The notes: generated by a model not told the origin, from the letters alone. 29,947 nucleotides of DNA from an uncultured Gemmatimonadota bacterium (GCA_946478895.1 CAMLDY010000023.1:1-29947); one strand, 5' to 3'; counted from the stretch's first letter, positions 14,417 through 21,761 are shown. Made by a program: numbers and translations.

Positions 14417-14829
14417 TGCTTGATGACGCTGGTTTTGAGAGAAACGACAAGACTGTAGGCCGTGAGCCGGCTCAGAGAAAGGATAAGCCCGCTGAACAGC
14501 TGTACGACCGAGAGGTTCCCCTTAATGGGATTTCTGGTCACAGCCTGCTTCACGACTGGCTCGATGGCGAAGTCGACGTGATGCGCGCCAGCGAAGCCGA
14601 GGGCAAGTCCAAGGTCGAGCTCTGGACCCGCATCAACGCCGAGAGCGAGATGCTTCGCCGCCGTGTGACTCCGGTTGGCGTTCAGCAGCGTATCATGGCG
14701 TCGCTGCCCGAGACTCCGGGCACCGATGGCAGCTGGTGGAAGAATCAGACGATCACGCCGGTAGCGGCAGTGGCGATCGGCGTGGCAATCCTCGCGGTCG
14801 GCGCCCTGATAATCCAGGCGCTCCGCTAA
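14413..14829 (+). CDS. Putative membrane anti-sigma partner of the ECF sigma factor
   Basis: A 138-residue protein with a polar N-terminal domain and one TM helix near the C-terminus (about 114-136, ITPVAAVAIGVAILAVGALI). Residues 43-54 (HSLLHDWLDGEV) resemble the start of zinc-finger anti-sigma domains (LSAYLDGEL). However, the HxxxCxxC zinc motif is absent and the protein has no Cys at all. The assignment as anti-sigma factor rests on the 4-bp overlap with the sigma gene and on the topology (N-domain in the cytosol, single TM, almost no extracytoplasmic part). The near absence of a sensor domain means any signal must be sensed in the membrane or by another protein. A strong terminator follows. 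Confidence 0.65.
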   Translation: MMLDDAGFERNDKTVGREPAQRKDKPAEQLYDREVPLNGISGHSLLHDWLDGEVDVMRASEAEGKSKVELWTRINAESEMLRRRVTPVGVQQRIMASLPETPGTDGSWWKNQTITPVAAVAIGVAILAVGALIIQALR

Positions 14830-14855
14830 GAGCCAACTATCTCTCGCGCACAGAA

Positions 14856-14889
14856 ACGCCCGACTCCTTGCAAGTCGGGCGTTTTTTTT
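14856..14889 (+). terminator. Rho-independent terminator after the sigma/anti-sigma pair
   Basis: A perfect 10-bp stem ACGCCCGACT / AGTCGGGCGT (14856-14865 and 14873-14882) with a 7-nt loop CCTTGCA, followed by a run of eight T (14882-14889). It lies 27 bp after the stop at 14829. This is the strongest intrinsic terminator in the window. Confidence 0.92.
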
Positions 14890-14963
14890 GTCCATTTCAT
14901 CGCAACAAACGTCAACGTGGGCGTAGCTCTTGCAGCGCACGCCTGCTCTGTACCGTTCATCTC

Positions 14964-14969
14964 TATACT
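14964..14969 (+). promoter_or_regulatory. Possible -10 element (TATACT) for the small secreted protein gene
   Basis: TATACT lies 38 bp upstream of the ATG at 15008, leaving a leader of about 32 nt that contains a good GGAGG ribosome-binding site at 14994-14998. No clear -35 hexamer is seen at 16-18 bp. The upstream transcription unit is closed by the terminator at 14856-14889, so this gene needs its own promoter. Confidence 0.35.
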
Positions 14970-15007
14970 GTATTGTAGAGACCATACCTGATCGGAGGCG
15001 TTTCAAG

Positions 15008-15298
15008 ATGAAGAAGACCATCGCTGTAATCGCACTAATCGCCATCCCAGCCCTGGCTTCTGCTCAGGCTGGACTCAACCGGATCGCGTTTCTCGCCTTG
15101 CAGCAGGAGCTCCGCGATCAGGGATGCGGCGTGACGAATGTCGACGGCCGCTACGGCCCGCAGACGCGTCGTGCGATCGCAACCTGCGCCAAGAAGTTCA
15201 ACTCCGCGAACAACGCGGCCGCGTTGCTCACGGCAATGAACATTGGCTTTGGCCCGAACGACAATCCGCCGACGGGCACGGCAGGCACCGGTCAGTAA
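15008..15298 (+). CDS. Small secreted peptidoglycan-binding-like protein
   Basis: A 96-residue exported protein. The signal peptide MKKTIAVIALIAIPALASA is probably cleaved after Ala19. The mature part carries one PG_binding_1-like motif: FLALQQELRDQGC then VDGRYGPQTRRAIATCAKKF, matching the family pattern DGxxGPxTxxAIxxF. Two Cys (40, 60) flank the motif and could form a disulfide. The C-terminal 15 residues are Pro/Thr/Gly-rich. ATG 15008 is chosen because GGAGG sits 9 bp upstream and the signal peptide begins there; the open frame extends further upstream to 14930 without support. It converges on the radical SAM gene with an 18-bp gap and no visible terminator. Binding to cell-wall peptides is inferred from the motif. 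Confidence 0.75.
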   Translation: MKKTIAVIALIAIPALASAQAGLNRIAFLALQQELRDQGCGVTNVDGRYGPQTRRAIATCAKKFNSANNAAALLTAMNIGFGPNDNPPTGTAGTGQ

Positions 15299-15316
15299 GG
15301 CGAAGCTCGTTCGAAG

Positions 15317-16429
15317 CTAGATTTCGAAACTGAGCTGGACCGAGGGGGCGAGCGCTGGATCCAGCGGCTCGTCCCCTTCGTCGTCTTCGGCATCGCGACT
15401 CGACCAGGAACGTACTCCGTACTTCGAGCAAAGCTTCTCGAAGAACCGCGCGAGTCCCTCCCGATACTTCTCGCCTGCGTACGCGCTGTGCGCGTAAGTG
15501 TTCCGATACCGCTCGGCGAGATGCGGAAACTCCTGCTCGATGAACGGCAGGTAGCGTTTTCGCGCCGCTGACTTGAGGCGCACCGCACAGGCGCCGACGT
15601 AGGTCGCGCCGGCTTCCGATACCCGCTTCACCAGCGCCTCGAGATCGGACGGATTGTCGGTGATGCCGGGGAGCACAGGCATGCAGTTGATTCCGGCATC
15701 GATGCCGGCTTCGCGGAGACGCGACAACGCGCGCACTCTCGATTCAGGTGTCGGCGACCGCGGCTCGATGCGTCGCGCCAGCTCCCGATTCAGAGTGATG
15801 AGCGAGATGTGGATCGAGAGATCCGAGATCCGGTTGATGCGCGACAGAAGGTCGATATCCCGCGTGATGAGCGGACTCTTGCTGATGATCACGACGCTGA
15901 GACCCGGATGCTCGGCGAGCACTTCGAGGATTCCGCGGGTTACCCGATACCGTCGCTCGGCGGGCTGGTACGGATCGGTGGCCGTGCCAATGACTATCGT
16001 TTCGCCCTCGAGCAGCTTGAGATGCCGATCGCTGCCGAAGCGCAGGGTGCGACTGAGAATCTCCGGCGCGTTGCGCTTGACGAAGATATTCCGCTCGAAC
16101 GCGAGCCAGGGAGGGAGTTTATTGTACGCGTCGCCGAGTGCGTCGGTCATGCGCTCGTCGGTGGCGGCGCGCTCCATCACGTAGCGGTGGGTGTACCGGG
16201 CGTAGCAATACGCGCAGCCGAAGGCGCACCCGATGTAGGGGTTGATGGACCAGAAGCCCATCCCGGTGGTCTCGGGCCCGTTGAGGACGCTCTTGGCGGG
16301 AGAGGAGTAGTAGCGGATGTCCTTCTGCTCGCCGATCACCGGAAGCTGTCGGGAGGCGCGATCGTACTCGGCGCCGAAGAGGCCGGGGTCCTTCGACTTC
16401 ATACCCCGAAGATACGCCGAAAATGGCAT
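15317..16429 (-). CDS. Radical SAM protein, SplB/Rv2578c-like family
   Basis: A 370-residue radical SAM enzyme. The 4Fe-4S cluster ligands are C68, C72 and C75 in NPYIGCAFGCAYCYARYTH, the CxxxCxxC pattern with the CYARYTH continuation typical of the COG1533 (spore photoproduct lyase-like) and Rv2578c groups. Other barrel elements are GTATDPYQPAERRYRVTRG, VVIISKSPLITRD, LSIHISLITLN and MPVLPGITDN. The reaction is unknown for this subgroup, and nothing nearby suggests a substrate. ATG at 16429 gives 370 aa. A second ATG at 16402 (residue 10, MKSKDPG) has TATCTT ending 6 bp upstream, which would fit a leaderless start, so the N-terminus is uncertain by nine residues. The upstream side is bordered by palindromic element copy 2. 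Confidence 0.88.
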   Translation of the reverse strand: MPFSAYLRGMKSKDPGLFGAEYDRASRQLPVIGEQKDIRYYSSPAKSVLNGPETTGMGFWSINPYIGCAFGCAYCYARYTHRYVMERAATDERMTDALGDAYNKLPPWLAFERNIFVKRNAPEILSRTLRFGSDRHLKLLEGETIVIGTATDPYQPAERRYRVTRGILEVLAEHPGLSVVIISKSPLITRDIDLLSRINRISDLSIHISLITLNRELARRIEPRSPTPESRVRALSRLREAGIDAGINCMPVLPGITDNPSDLEALVKRVSEAGATYVGACAVRLKSAARKRYLPFIEQEFPHLAERYRNTYAHSAYAGEKYREGLARFFEKLCSKYGVRSWSSRDAEDDEGDEPLDPALAPSVQLSFEI

Positions 16430-16453
16430 CGTGGCAATGGACGGGGTCAGCTC

Positions 16454-16645
16454 AACTGCAACGGAACGGGTGCGAGATGTCAGTAGCGTAGTGGCCAGCT
16501 TCTAGTTCACAACGTCGGGACGTCTCTAACCGGATGACGGCACAAGCGGCTGCCTGTACCCTAATGCCACCAATGACGTCGCGACGTCGTGAACTAATCG
16601 CTGGCATCTATGCTACTGAGAACTCGCACCCGTTCCGTTGCAGTT
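16454..16645. repeat. Palindromic repeat element, copy 2
   Basis: A 192-bp element with perfect 23-bp terminal inverted repeats (16454-16476 and 16623-16645) that contain CAACGGAACGGGTGCGAG. The arms stay complementary, with scattered mismatches, for about 75 bp through GTTCAC-ACGTCGGGACGTC. The centre forms a smaller hairpin GGCA-CAAGCGGC-TGCC. Its central 60 bp is nearly identical to copy 3 (for example TAACCGGATGACGGCA and AGCGGCTGCC). The right end provides two bases of the TAA stop of the HExxH membrane protein (stop at 16646-16644). No coding capacity. Confidence 0.92.
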
Positions 16646-17252
16646 ACTTCCTCCAACCGACAACGACGCCGTTCCGAGCCGGCCCCACAAAAAAGTGAGA
16701 GTAGCTCGAGTCGCGCGCGATTCTGATGGTGTGGATCGCGGCGAGGCCGCCGAAAATGAGCGAGACCTGGGTTTTCGAGAGCGATGAGGTGCGCGACATG
16801 AAGGCGACGTCACTCACTGCGCCGTTGCGGCCGAGGGTGATGTAGAAGAGGGTGGTTCCGATTCCGCAGGCGAGGATGCCGCGCTCGACGGCACCGCCAC
16901 GGTGGTGCGGGATGTCGAGGATCAGCTCGTCGATCAGGGTCTGGGTGGTGAGACCCGCGGCGGAGAAGAGGAATTGCTGGTGCGGGTACTGACGACTGTC
17001 GATGCCAGAGAAGATTGTCGGGCGACCGTTATCGAGACCGACCGAGGGATGAAAACCGAGGGCAAGTGACGTCAGTAGATGGGCGCTCTCGTGCGCCGCG
17101 AGACTGATTGCAGCGCCGAGCGCGAATCTTCCCCAATAATTGCCGGTACTCACTGAATCAGAAGAGGACTGCTGCGCCGCGGACGAAGCCGCTGAAGTCG
17201 CAACCACAGCGACGGCGAGAGCGGTCGAGATCATTGCGCGGCGGCAGGTCAA
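16644..17252 (-). CDS. Small membrane protein with HExxH motif, possible M50-like metallopeptidase
   Basis: A 202-residue exported or membrane protein. The signal-like N-terminus is TCRRAMISTALAVAVVATSAA (residues 2-22) with AxA-type sites near 23-27. A hydrophobic helix at 43-66 contains LAAHESAHLLTSLALGFHPS, so H54-E55-S-A-H58 is a full HExxH zinc motif inside a membrane segment, as in M50 site-2-type proteases. A later segment FLFSAAGLTTQTLIDELILD (94-113) could supply the third ligand region, and two more hydrophobic stretches follow (127-142, 163-178). The usual M50 NPDG/GP-N signature is not obvious, so peptidase activity is a proposal. Start is TTG at 17252 with GAGGAAG 6 bp upstream; an ATG at 17234 has no ribosome-binding site. 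The stop codon overlaps palindromic element copy 2. Confidence 0.72.
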   Translation of the reverse strand: MTCRRAMISTALAVAVVATSAASSAAQQSSSDSVSTGNYWGRFALGAAISLAAHESAHLLTSLALGFHPSVGLDNGRPTIFSGIDSRQYPHQQFLFSAAGLTTQTLIDELILDIPHHRGGAVERGILACGIGTTLFYITLGRNGAVSDVAFMSRTSSLSKTQVSLIFGGLAAIHTIRIARDSSYSHFFVGPARNGVVVGWRK

Positions 17253-17294
17253 ACTTATCTTCCTCGGCAGGTACCCTCCGCGGAGTGTGTGACG

Positions 17295-17585
17295 ATGGCT
17301 GATCGGCTATCCGACATTGCGATCCAGCGCGGCCTCGGCAATCTGCCGGGATGGAGCAGGCGCGGAGACGTGATCACGAAAACGTACCAGTTCCCCGACT
17401 TCATGAAGGGGATCGATTTTGTGGTCGCCGTTGCGAAGGCCGCCGACGCCGCCGACCACCACCCCGACATCGACATCCGCTACACCAAGATCACGTGCTC
17501 GCTGAGCACGCACTCCGAGGGGGGGATCACGGAGAAGGATCTCGCGATGGCGGGGGCGATCGAGGCTGTCAAAGGTAAAGGTTAG
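17295..17585 (+). CDS. phhB: 4a-hydroxytetrahydrobiopterin dehydratase (pterin carbinolamine dehydratase)
   Basis: A 96-residue PCD that recycles 4a-hydroxytetrahydropterin to quinonoid dihydropterin, normally for aromatic amino acid hydroxylases. The family core DHHPDIDIRYTKITCSLSTH (54-73) is intact, including the paired active-site His55/His56 and His73, followed by GGITEKDLAMA. ATG at 17295 is preferred: a GGAG lies 9-12 bp upstream. A GTG two codons earlier (17289) is open as well. No phenylalanine hydroxylase is in the window. PCD genes without a hydroxylase are common in bacteria and may serve molybdopterin or other pterin enzymes. It diverges from the HExxH membrane protein with a 42-bp gap and is followed by degenerate repeat arms and palindromic element copy 3. 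Confidence 0.92.
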   Translation: MADRLSDIAIQRGLGNLPGWSRRGDVITKTYQFPDFMKGIDFVVAVAKAADAADHHPDIDIRYTKITCSLSTHSEGGITEKDLAMAGAIEAVKGKG

Positions 17586-17630
17586 CTGCAACGGAAGGTG
17601 CTCTGAACGGCAACTAACGGGTGCTCAGGG
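17585..17630. repeat. Degenerate tandem arms of the palindromic element
   Basis: Directly after the pterin dehydratase stop, two decayed versions of the element's outer arm precede copy 3: CAACGGAAGGTGCTC starting at 17589 and CAACTAACGGGTGCTCAG starting at 17611. The intact arm starts at 17636. The spacings are 22 and 25 bp. They are probably remnants of an extended arm or of an earlier insertion. Confidence 0.55.
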
Positions 17631-17818
17631 AACTCCAACGGAACGGGTGCGAGACGTCAGTGGCATAGATGCGAGTGATTAGTTCACTACGTCGGGACGT
17701 TCCTAACCGGATGACGGCAGAAGCGGCTGCCTTTACCCTAATCCCACCAATGACGTCCCGACGTATTCAACTAATAAGCCGGGCACTACTGACGTCTCGC
17801 ACCCGTTCCGTTGCAGTT
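17631..17818. repeat. Palindromic repeat element, copy 3
   Basis: A 188-bp element with 30-bp terminal inverted repeats (17631-17660 and 17789-17818) differing at one position; both carry CAACGGAACGGGTGCGAG. Inner arms hold ACGTCGGGACGT and its complement, and the centre has a GCAG-AAGCG-GCTGC-like hairpin. The core closely matches copy 2. It lies between two converging genes, ending 5 bp from the TAA stop (17826-17824) of the Bax-inhibitor-1 gene. Confidence 0.92.
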
Positions 17819-17823
17819 GTCTC

Positions 17824-18495
17824 TTAGTTCCGCCGATTTCCCAGAATGCGAAGTATCGCCATGAACATGTTCAGCAGATCCAGATAAATCTGCACCGCCG
17901 CGCCGACGTACTCGTCGGGACCGTAATGGTTGCGGAGGCGCCAGGTGTCGAACACCAGGAGACCGCTGAAGAGAAGGACGGAGACTGACGCGAGCCAAAG
18001 ATCTATGGCGGCGTTCCGGAAGAACAAGTTCAGCAGCATCGTGCCGATCAGGACCCAGAGACCGACGATCAGGAAGCTGCCCCAGGCGCTGAAGTCGCGG
18101 CGGCTGACGAAGGCGTAAAGGGTGAGGATTCCGAACGCGCCGAGGGTCAGCACGGCCGCCTGGCCGATTAGTCCCGGTTGAGTACGTCCGTAGATAAACA
18201 GGGCGGGCGAGATCATCACGCCCATCACGAAATTGAAGAGCAGGACCATCCCGATGTTCATCGGGAACTGGGTCCGCGCCCGCTGGGCCATGATCAAGGG
18301 CGCCAGCGCAACGAAGAACGTGATGAAGGGATGGGCCGCGACAGCACCCATCAACCGGGGCTGTGACAACCCGAACGAGGCTCCGACCATCGTGACCAGA
18401 ACGCTGACCAGGACCAGAGCGTAGGTGCGGCGAACGAGGGTCGCTCTCTCCTCACCGGTCCGGACCAGCGTTCCCGTCTGATATGACACACCCAT
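17824..18495 (-). CDS. Bax inhibitor-1/YccA (TMBIM) family membrane protein
   Basis: A 223-residue polytopic inner-membrane protein of the BI-1 family (proton-sensitive calcium leak channels and YccA-type FtsH modulators). The N-terminus is polar (1-24), and about seven TM segments begin at 25. Family landmarks are TYALVLVSVLVTMVGA (first TM), FNFVMGVMISPALFIY, GILTLYAFVSRRDFSAWGSF, and the C-terminal VLLFSGLLVFDTWRLRNHYG, followed by AAVQIYLDLLNMFMAILRIL with the conserved Asp residues of the di-aspartyl pH sensor region. The ATG at 18495 has AGGAG upstream. The gene lies 39 bp after the HAD phosphatase on the same strand and may be co-transcribed; a TATATT-like -10 also lies in that gap. 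Confidence 0.93.
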   Translation of the reverse strand: MGVSYQTGTLVRTGEERATLVRRTYALVLVSVLVTMVGASFGLSQPRLMGAVAAHPFITFFVALAPLIMAQRARTQFPMNIGMVLLFNFVMGVMISPALFIYGRTQPGLIGQAAVLTLGAFGILTLYAFVSRRDFSAWGSFLIVGLWVLIGTMLLNLFFRNAAIDLWLASVSVLLFSGLLVFDTWRLRNHYGPDEYVGAAVQIYLDLLNMFMAILRILGNRRN

Positions 18496-18534
18496 TTGTC
18501 TAACTCCTAAGAGGGGTCGAACGTGCGAAATATA

Positions 18535-19206
18535 TTACCCCGCACCGGGCGCAGCGATTCGATCGAGTAGCGCCGGCAGGTGCTTGATGTTGTCCAGAAA
18601 ATGGGTCGGTTTGTAAGGCTCCAGCGCCGAGCGCGTGAACGGGCCCCAGAGTGCGGCGATGGTGATGACGCCGGCCTGATTGCCGGACTGGATATCATGC
18701 GGTGAATCACCGACGAACACCGCCTCGTTGGCGCCGTACTCGAGCTTCTCGAGAGCAGCCTTGACCGGATAGGGATCCGGCTTGTGGATGTGCACCGAGT
18801 CGTAGCCGATCGCGACCTCGATGTAGTCGTCGGCGCCGATGAACTTGAGACCGCGCTCCATCATCATGTTGCCCTTGCTGGTAACGATCCCCATCGGATG
18901 CCCGCGCTGGTACAACAGGGCAAGAGTGTCGATCACGCCTTCATAGTGCGACATCAGCTGATCGTGATTCTCGATCTGAAATGTCCGATAGCGATTGAGC
19001 AGCCGCTCGCGGTCTTCGTCTGATTCCACGTAGGGCGTGAGCTGCTTCGGAAGCGGCGTGCCGAGTCCGGCGATCCACTCATCGTCGGTGGGCTGACGGG
19101 TGCGTCCATGGAAGGTGTGGCGCATCGATGCCAGCAACAGCGCGATCGAATCGACAAGGGTGCCGTCGAGATCGAAGAGAACGGCGTAGGGTCGCGCATC
19201 AGCCAT
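18535..19206 (-). CDS. HAD-superfamily phosphatase (Gph/PpaX-like)
   Basis: A 223-residue haloacid dehalogenase-like hydrolase, subfamily IA. Motif I is LFDLDGTLVDS with D12 (nucleophile) and D14. Motif II Thr/Ser is in GIVTSKG, motif III Lys is in HIHKPDPYPV, and motif IV is VFVGDSPHDIQSG. The cap region contains GLGTPLPKQL, the pattern of phosphoglycolate phosphatase and PpaX pyrophosphatase. Substrate cannot be fixed; phosphoglycolate, pyrophosphate or a nucleotide are candidates. The ATG at 19206 (MADARPYAVLFDLDG) is chosen because the frame upstream, open to 19353, runs into the divergent deoC gene and adds 49 residues with no family match. The divergent arrangement with deoC leaves a 103-bp shared intergenic region. 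Confidence 0.88.
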   Translation of the reverse strand: MADARPYAVLFDLDGTLVDSIALLLASMRHTFHGRTRQPTDDEWIAGLGTPLPKQLTPYVESDEDRERLLNRYRTFQIENHDQLMSHYEGVIDTLALLYQRGHPMGIVTSKGNMMMERGLKFIGADDYIEVAIGYDSVHIHKPDPYPVKAALEKLEYGANEAVFVGDSPHDIQSGNQAGVITIAALWGPFTRSALEPYKPTHFLDNIKHLPALLDRIAAPGAG

Positions 19207-19271
19207 GCTGCCAAAGTAATCGCTCTCGGGCACGTTGTAACAGGCGCTGTGTCTCGCAACCGAAATCGTCG

Positions 19272-19300
19272 TTGTAAAGGGCATTTCCGGACGCGATATT
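19272..19300 (+). promoter_or_regulatory. Possible promoter for the deoC-ALDH operon
   Basis: TTGTAA (19272-19277), a 17-bp spacer and GATATT (19295-19300) each match sigma-70 consensus at 4 of 6 positions. The predicted start would lie just before the ATG at 19310, leaving almost no leader and cutting the AGAGGG ribosome-binding-like sequence, so the call is weak. Confidence 0.25.
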
Positions 19301-19309
19301 AGAGGGACC

Positions 19310-20257
19310 ATGCCCGCCCCAACGGCAACCGCCGCACGCCGCAGCTTCAGCAAGCTCTTCGACGAAATCGGAACGGTCGATCAGGTCGGAATCGAGGAGC
19401 GCGCAGCCAAATTCACGACCCGCAGCATCAAGAAGGGGTCGAAGCTCTGGGGTCTGACGACGGCGGTGTCGATGGTCGATCTCACCACCCTCGAGGGCAA
19501 GGACACGCCCGGAAAGGTCGCTTCGCTCTGTCAGAAGGCTCGGCGGCCCAGCTTCGATGACTCGGTCCCACCGGTTGCCGCCGTCTGCATTTATCCGTTT
19601 CTCGTCAAGTACGCTGCCCGGTGGCTCGCGGACACGGCGATCAAGGTCGCCTCGGTCGCGACATCGTTTCCGTCGGGGCAGAGTCCGTTGCAGCTTAGAC
19701 TCGAGGAAGTCAGAACCGCCGTTGGTGACGGCGCCGACGAGATCGACATGGTGATCAATCGCGGGCTGTTCCTGGCCGGCGAGTTCAACGCCGTTCAGGA
19801 TGAGATCAGCGCGGTGGTCGAGGCGTGCGGCGATGCGCAGCTCAAGGTCATCCTCGAGGTGAGCGAGCTCGACACGTACGACAACATTCGTGCGGCATCG
19901 TTCCTCGCGATGCAGGTGATTCGTTCGGGTGATTTCATCAAGACGAGCACGGGCAAAGCCTCCGGCAGCGCGACTCTCGCCAACACCCAGGTGATGATCG
20001 AAGCCATTCGCGACTTCTATCTCGCCACGGGCATCCCGATCGGGATGAAGCCGGCGGGTGGAATACGCACCGCCAAGCAGGCGCTGCACTACCTAGTGGC
20101 GGTGAAGGAAACGCTGGGCGACGCGTGGCTCAACTCGACGCGCTACCGATTCGGGGCGAGCTCGCTGCTCAACGACCTGCTGCGCCAGATCGAAAAAGAA
20201 AAGACCGGCGCATACCAGGCGCCCTACTACTTCACCGAAGCCGCCGAGAGTTACTAA
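19310..20257 (+). CDS. deoC: Deoxyribose-phosphate aldolase
   Basis: A 315-residue class I aldolase that splits 2-deoxyribose-5-phosphate into acetaldehyde and glyceraldehyde-3-phosphate in nucleoside catabolism. The Schiff-base Lys is K211 in GDFIKTSTGKASGSAT. The proton-relay residues are D146 in DEIDMVINRG and K247 in IGMKPAGGIRT. It is longer than the E. coli enzyme (259 aa) because of an N-terminal extension of about 45 residues, seen in many GC-rich bacterial DeoC proteins. The ATG at 19310 has AGAGGG upstream. The stop is followed 1 bp later by the aldehyde dehydrogenase start, so the acetaldehyde produced can be oxidised by the next gene product. No deoxynucleoside phosphorylase or kinase is in the window. 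Confidence 0.95.
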   Translation: MPAPTATAARRSFSKLFDEIGTVDQVGIEERAAKFTTRSIKKGSKLWGLTTAVSMVDLTTLEGKDTPGKVASLCQKARRPSFDDSVPPVAAVCIYPFLVKYAARWLADTAIKVASVATSFPSGQSPLQLRLEEVRTAVGDGADEIDMVINRGLFLAGEFNAVQDEISAVVEACGDAQLKVILEVSELDTYDNIRAASFLAMQVIRSGDFIKTSTGKASGSATLANTQVMIEAIRDFYLATGIPIGMKPAGGIRTAKQALHYLVAVKETLGDAWLNSTRYRFGASSLLNDLLRQIEKEKTGAYQAPYYFTEAAESY

Positions 20258-20258
20258 C

Positions 20259-21761
20259 ATGACGACGCCGAGAACGATTGCGCGACCCGCGGCGGCGAGC
20301 AGCTCGATTCCACAGCTCATATTTGGCGATCTGTGGGAATACGATCCCGCGCCGGAAACCGCCGATCCCCGCCTCAAGTCGCGCTACGATCTGTTCATCG
20401 GCGGGAAGTTCGTGGCGCCGAAGTCGGGCAAGTACTTCGACTCCATCAATCCGGCGACCGAAGAAGTGCTGGCGCAGATCGCCCTCGCCAATCACGCGGA
20501 CGTCGATGCTGCGTATCAGGCGGCACAGAAGGCCTTCGGTTCGTGGAGCAAGCTTCCTGGCGCGGAGCGCGGAAAATATCTGTACAGAATCGCGCGATTG
20601 ATCCAGGATCGGGCCCGCGAGTTTGCGGTCGCGGAGTCGATGGACGGTGGCAAGCCGATCAAGGAGTCGCGCGATTTCGACGTGCCGATGACGGCGGCGC
20701 ACTTCTTCTATCACGCCGGCTGGGCAGACAAGCTGGAGTACGCTGTGCCCGGCGCGCGCATCGCTCCGCTTGGCGTTGTCGGCCAGGTCATCCCGTGGAA
20801 CTTCCCGCTGTTGATGCTGGCGTGGAAGATCGCGCCGGCGCTGGCGATGGGAAACACAGTGGTGCTCAAGCCGGCGGAGACTACCTCGGTGACGGCGATG
20901 AAATTCGCCGAGCTGCTGCTCGAGGCCGAGCTTCCGGCGGGGGTGGTGAACATCGTCTGCGGCGCGGGCGAGACGGGTTCAGCGGTGGTGACGCATCCAA
21001 CCGCAGCGAAGATCGCGTTCACGGGCTCGACCGAAGTCGGCAAGATCATCATGCGGCAGCTCGCCGGTACCGACAAGAAGCTGACGCTGGAGCTGGGTGG
21101 TAAAGCAGCGAACATCGTCTTCGACGATTCGCCGATCGACCAGGCGGTTGAAGGGGTGGTAAACGGGATCTTCTTCAATCAGGGCCACGTCTGCTGCGCG
21201 GGCAGTCGTCTGCTGGTGCAGGAATCGATAGCCGAGATGTTCGTTGACAAGCTGAGGAACCGGATCGACGTGCTGCGAGTCGGGAATCCGCTCGACAAGA
21301 ACACGGATGTCGGCGCGATCAACTCGAAAGCCCAGCTCGATCGCATCTGCGAGCTCGTCGATTCGGGTGTTGCCGCCGGTGCCGACATGTACCAGTCGGG
21401 AGTCTGCCAGCTTCCGCCGCGGGGCTACTACTTCAAGCCGACGGTGTTCACCGGCGTGACCCAGAGTCACCGCATTGCGCGCGAGGAAATTTTCGGGCCC
21501 GTGTTGAGCGTGCTGACGTTCCGGACGCTCGAGGAAGCAGTGGAGAAGGCGAACAACACGATGTACGGCTTGTCGGCTGGTGTGTGGACCGACAAGGGCT
21601 CGCGCATCCTCAAGATGAGCACGCTGCTCAAGGCGGGAGTGGTCTGGGCGAACACCTTCAACAAGTTCGATCCCTCGTCGCCATTCGGCGGCTACAAGGA
21701 ATCGGGCTTCGGGCGCGAAGGCGGGCGGCAGGGACTCATGGACTACGGGAAGGTGGTCTGA
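20259..21761 (+). CDS. NAD(P)-dependent aldehyde dehydrogenase
   Basis: A 500-residue ALDH oxidising an aldehyde to the acid; acetaldehyde from DeoC is the likely substrate. Key residues are N181 in VIPWNFPLLM, the general base E278 in LTLELGGKA, the nucleophile C312 in FNQGHVCCAGSR, and the NAD-binding FTGSTEVGK at 254-262. The conserved EEIFGPV and GYKESGFGREGG lie toward the C-terminus. The N-terminus carries about 40 extra residues before the ALDH fold (IPQLIFGDLWEYDPAPE), as in other deoC-linked ALDHs. The ATG is 1 bp after deoC. The stop TGA overlaps the next ATG by one base (TGATG), indicating coupled translation with the ALDH-like protein. Confidence 0.95.
   Translation: MTTPRTIARPAAASSSIPQLIFGDLWEYDPAPETADPRLKSRYDLFIGGKFVAPKSGKYFDSINPATEEVLAQIALANHADVDAAYQAAQKAFGSWSKLPGAERGKYLYRIARLIQDRAREFAVAESMDGGKPIKESRDFDVPMTAAHFFYHAGWADKLEYAVPGARIAPLGVVGQVIPWNFPLLMLAWKIAPALAMGNTVVLKPAETTSVTAMKFAELLLEAELPAGVVNIVCGAGETGSAVVTHPTAAKIAFTGSTEVGKIIMRQLAGTDKKLTLELGGKAANIVFDDSPIDQAVEGVVNGIFFNQGHVCCAGSRLLVQESIAEMFVDKLRNRIDVLRVGNPLDKNTDVGAINSKAQLDRICELVDSGVAAGADMYQSGVCQLPPRGYYFKPTVFTGVTQSHRIAREEIFGPVLSVLTFRTLEEAVEKANNTMYGLSAGVWTDKGSRILKMSTLLKAGVVWANTFNKFDPSSPFGGYKESGFGREGGRQGLMDYGKVV

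Noticed and set aside
6499..17818. CRISPR array or integron attC sites as explanation of the repeats
   Set aside because: The repeats are single long palindromes kilobases apart, without spacers, cas genes, integrase or gene cassettes between them.
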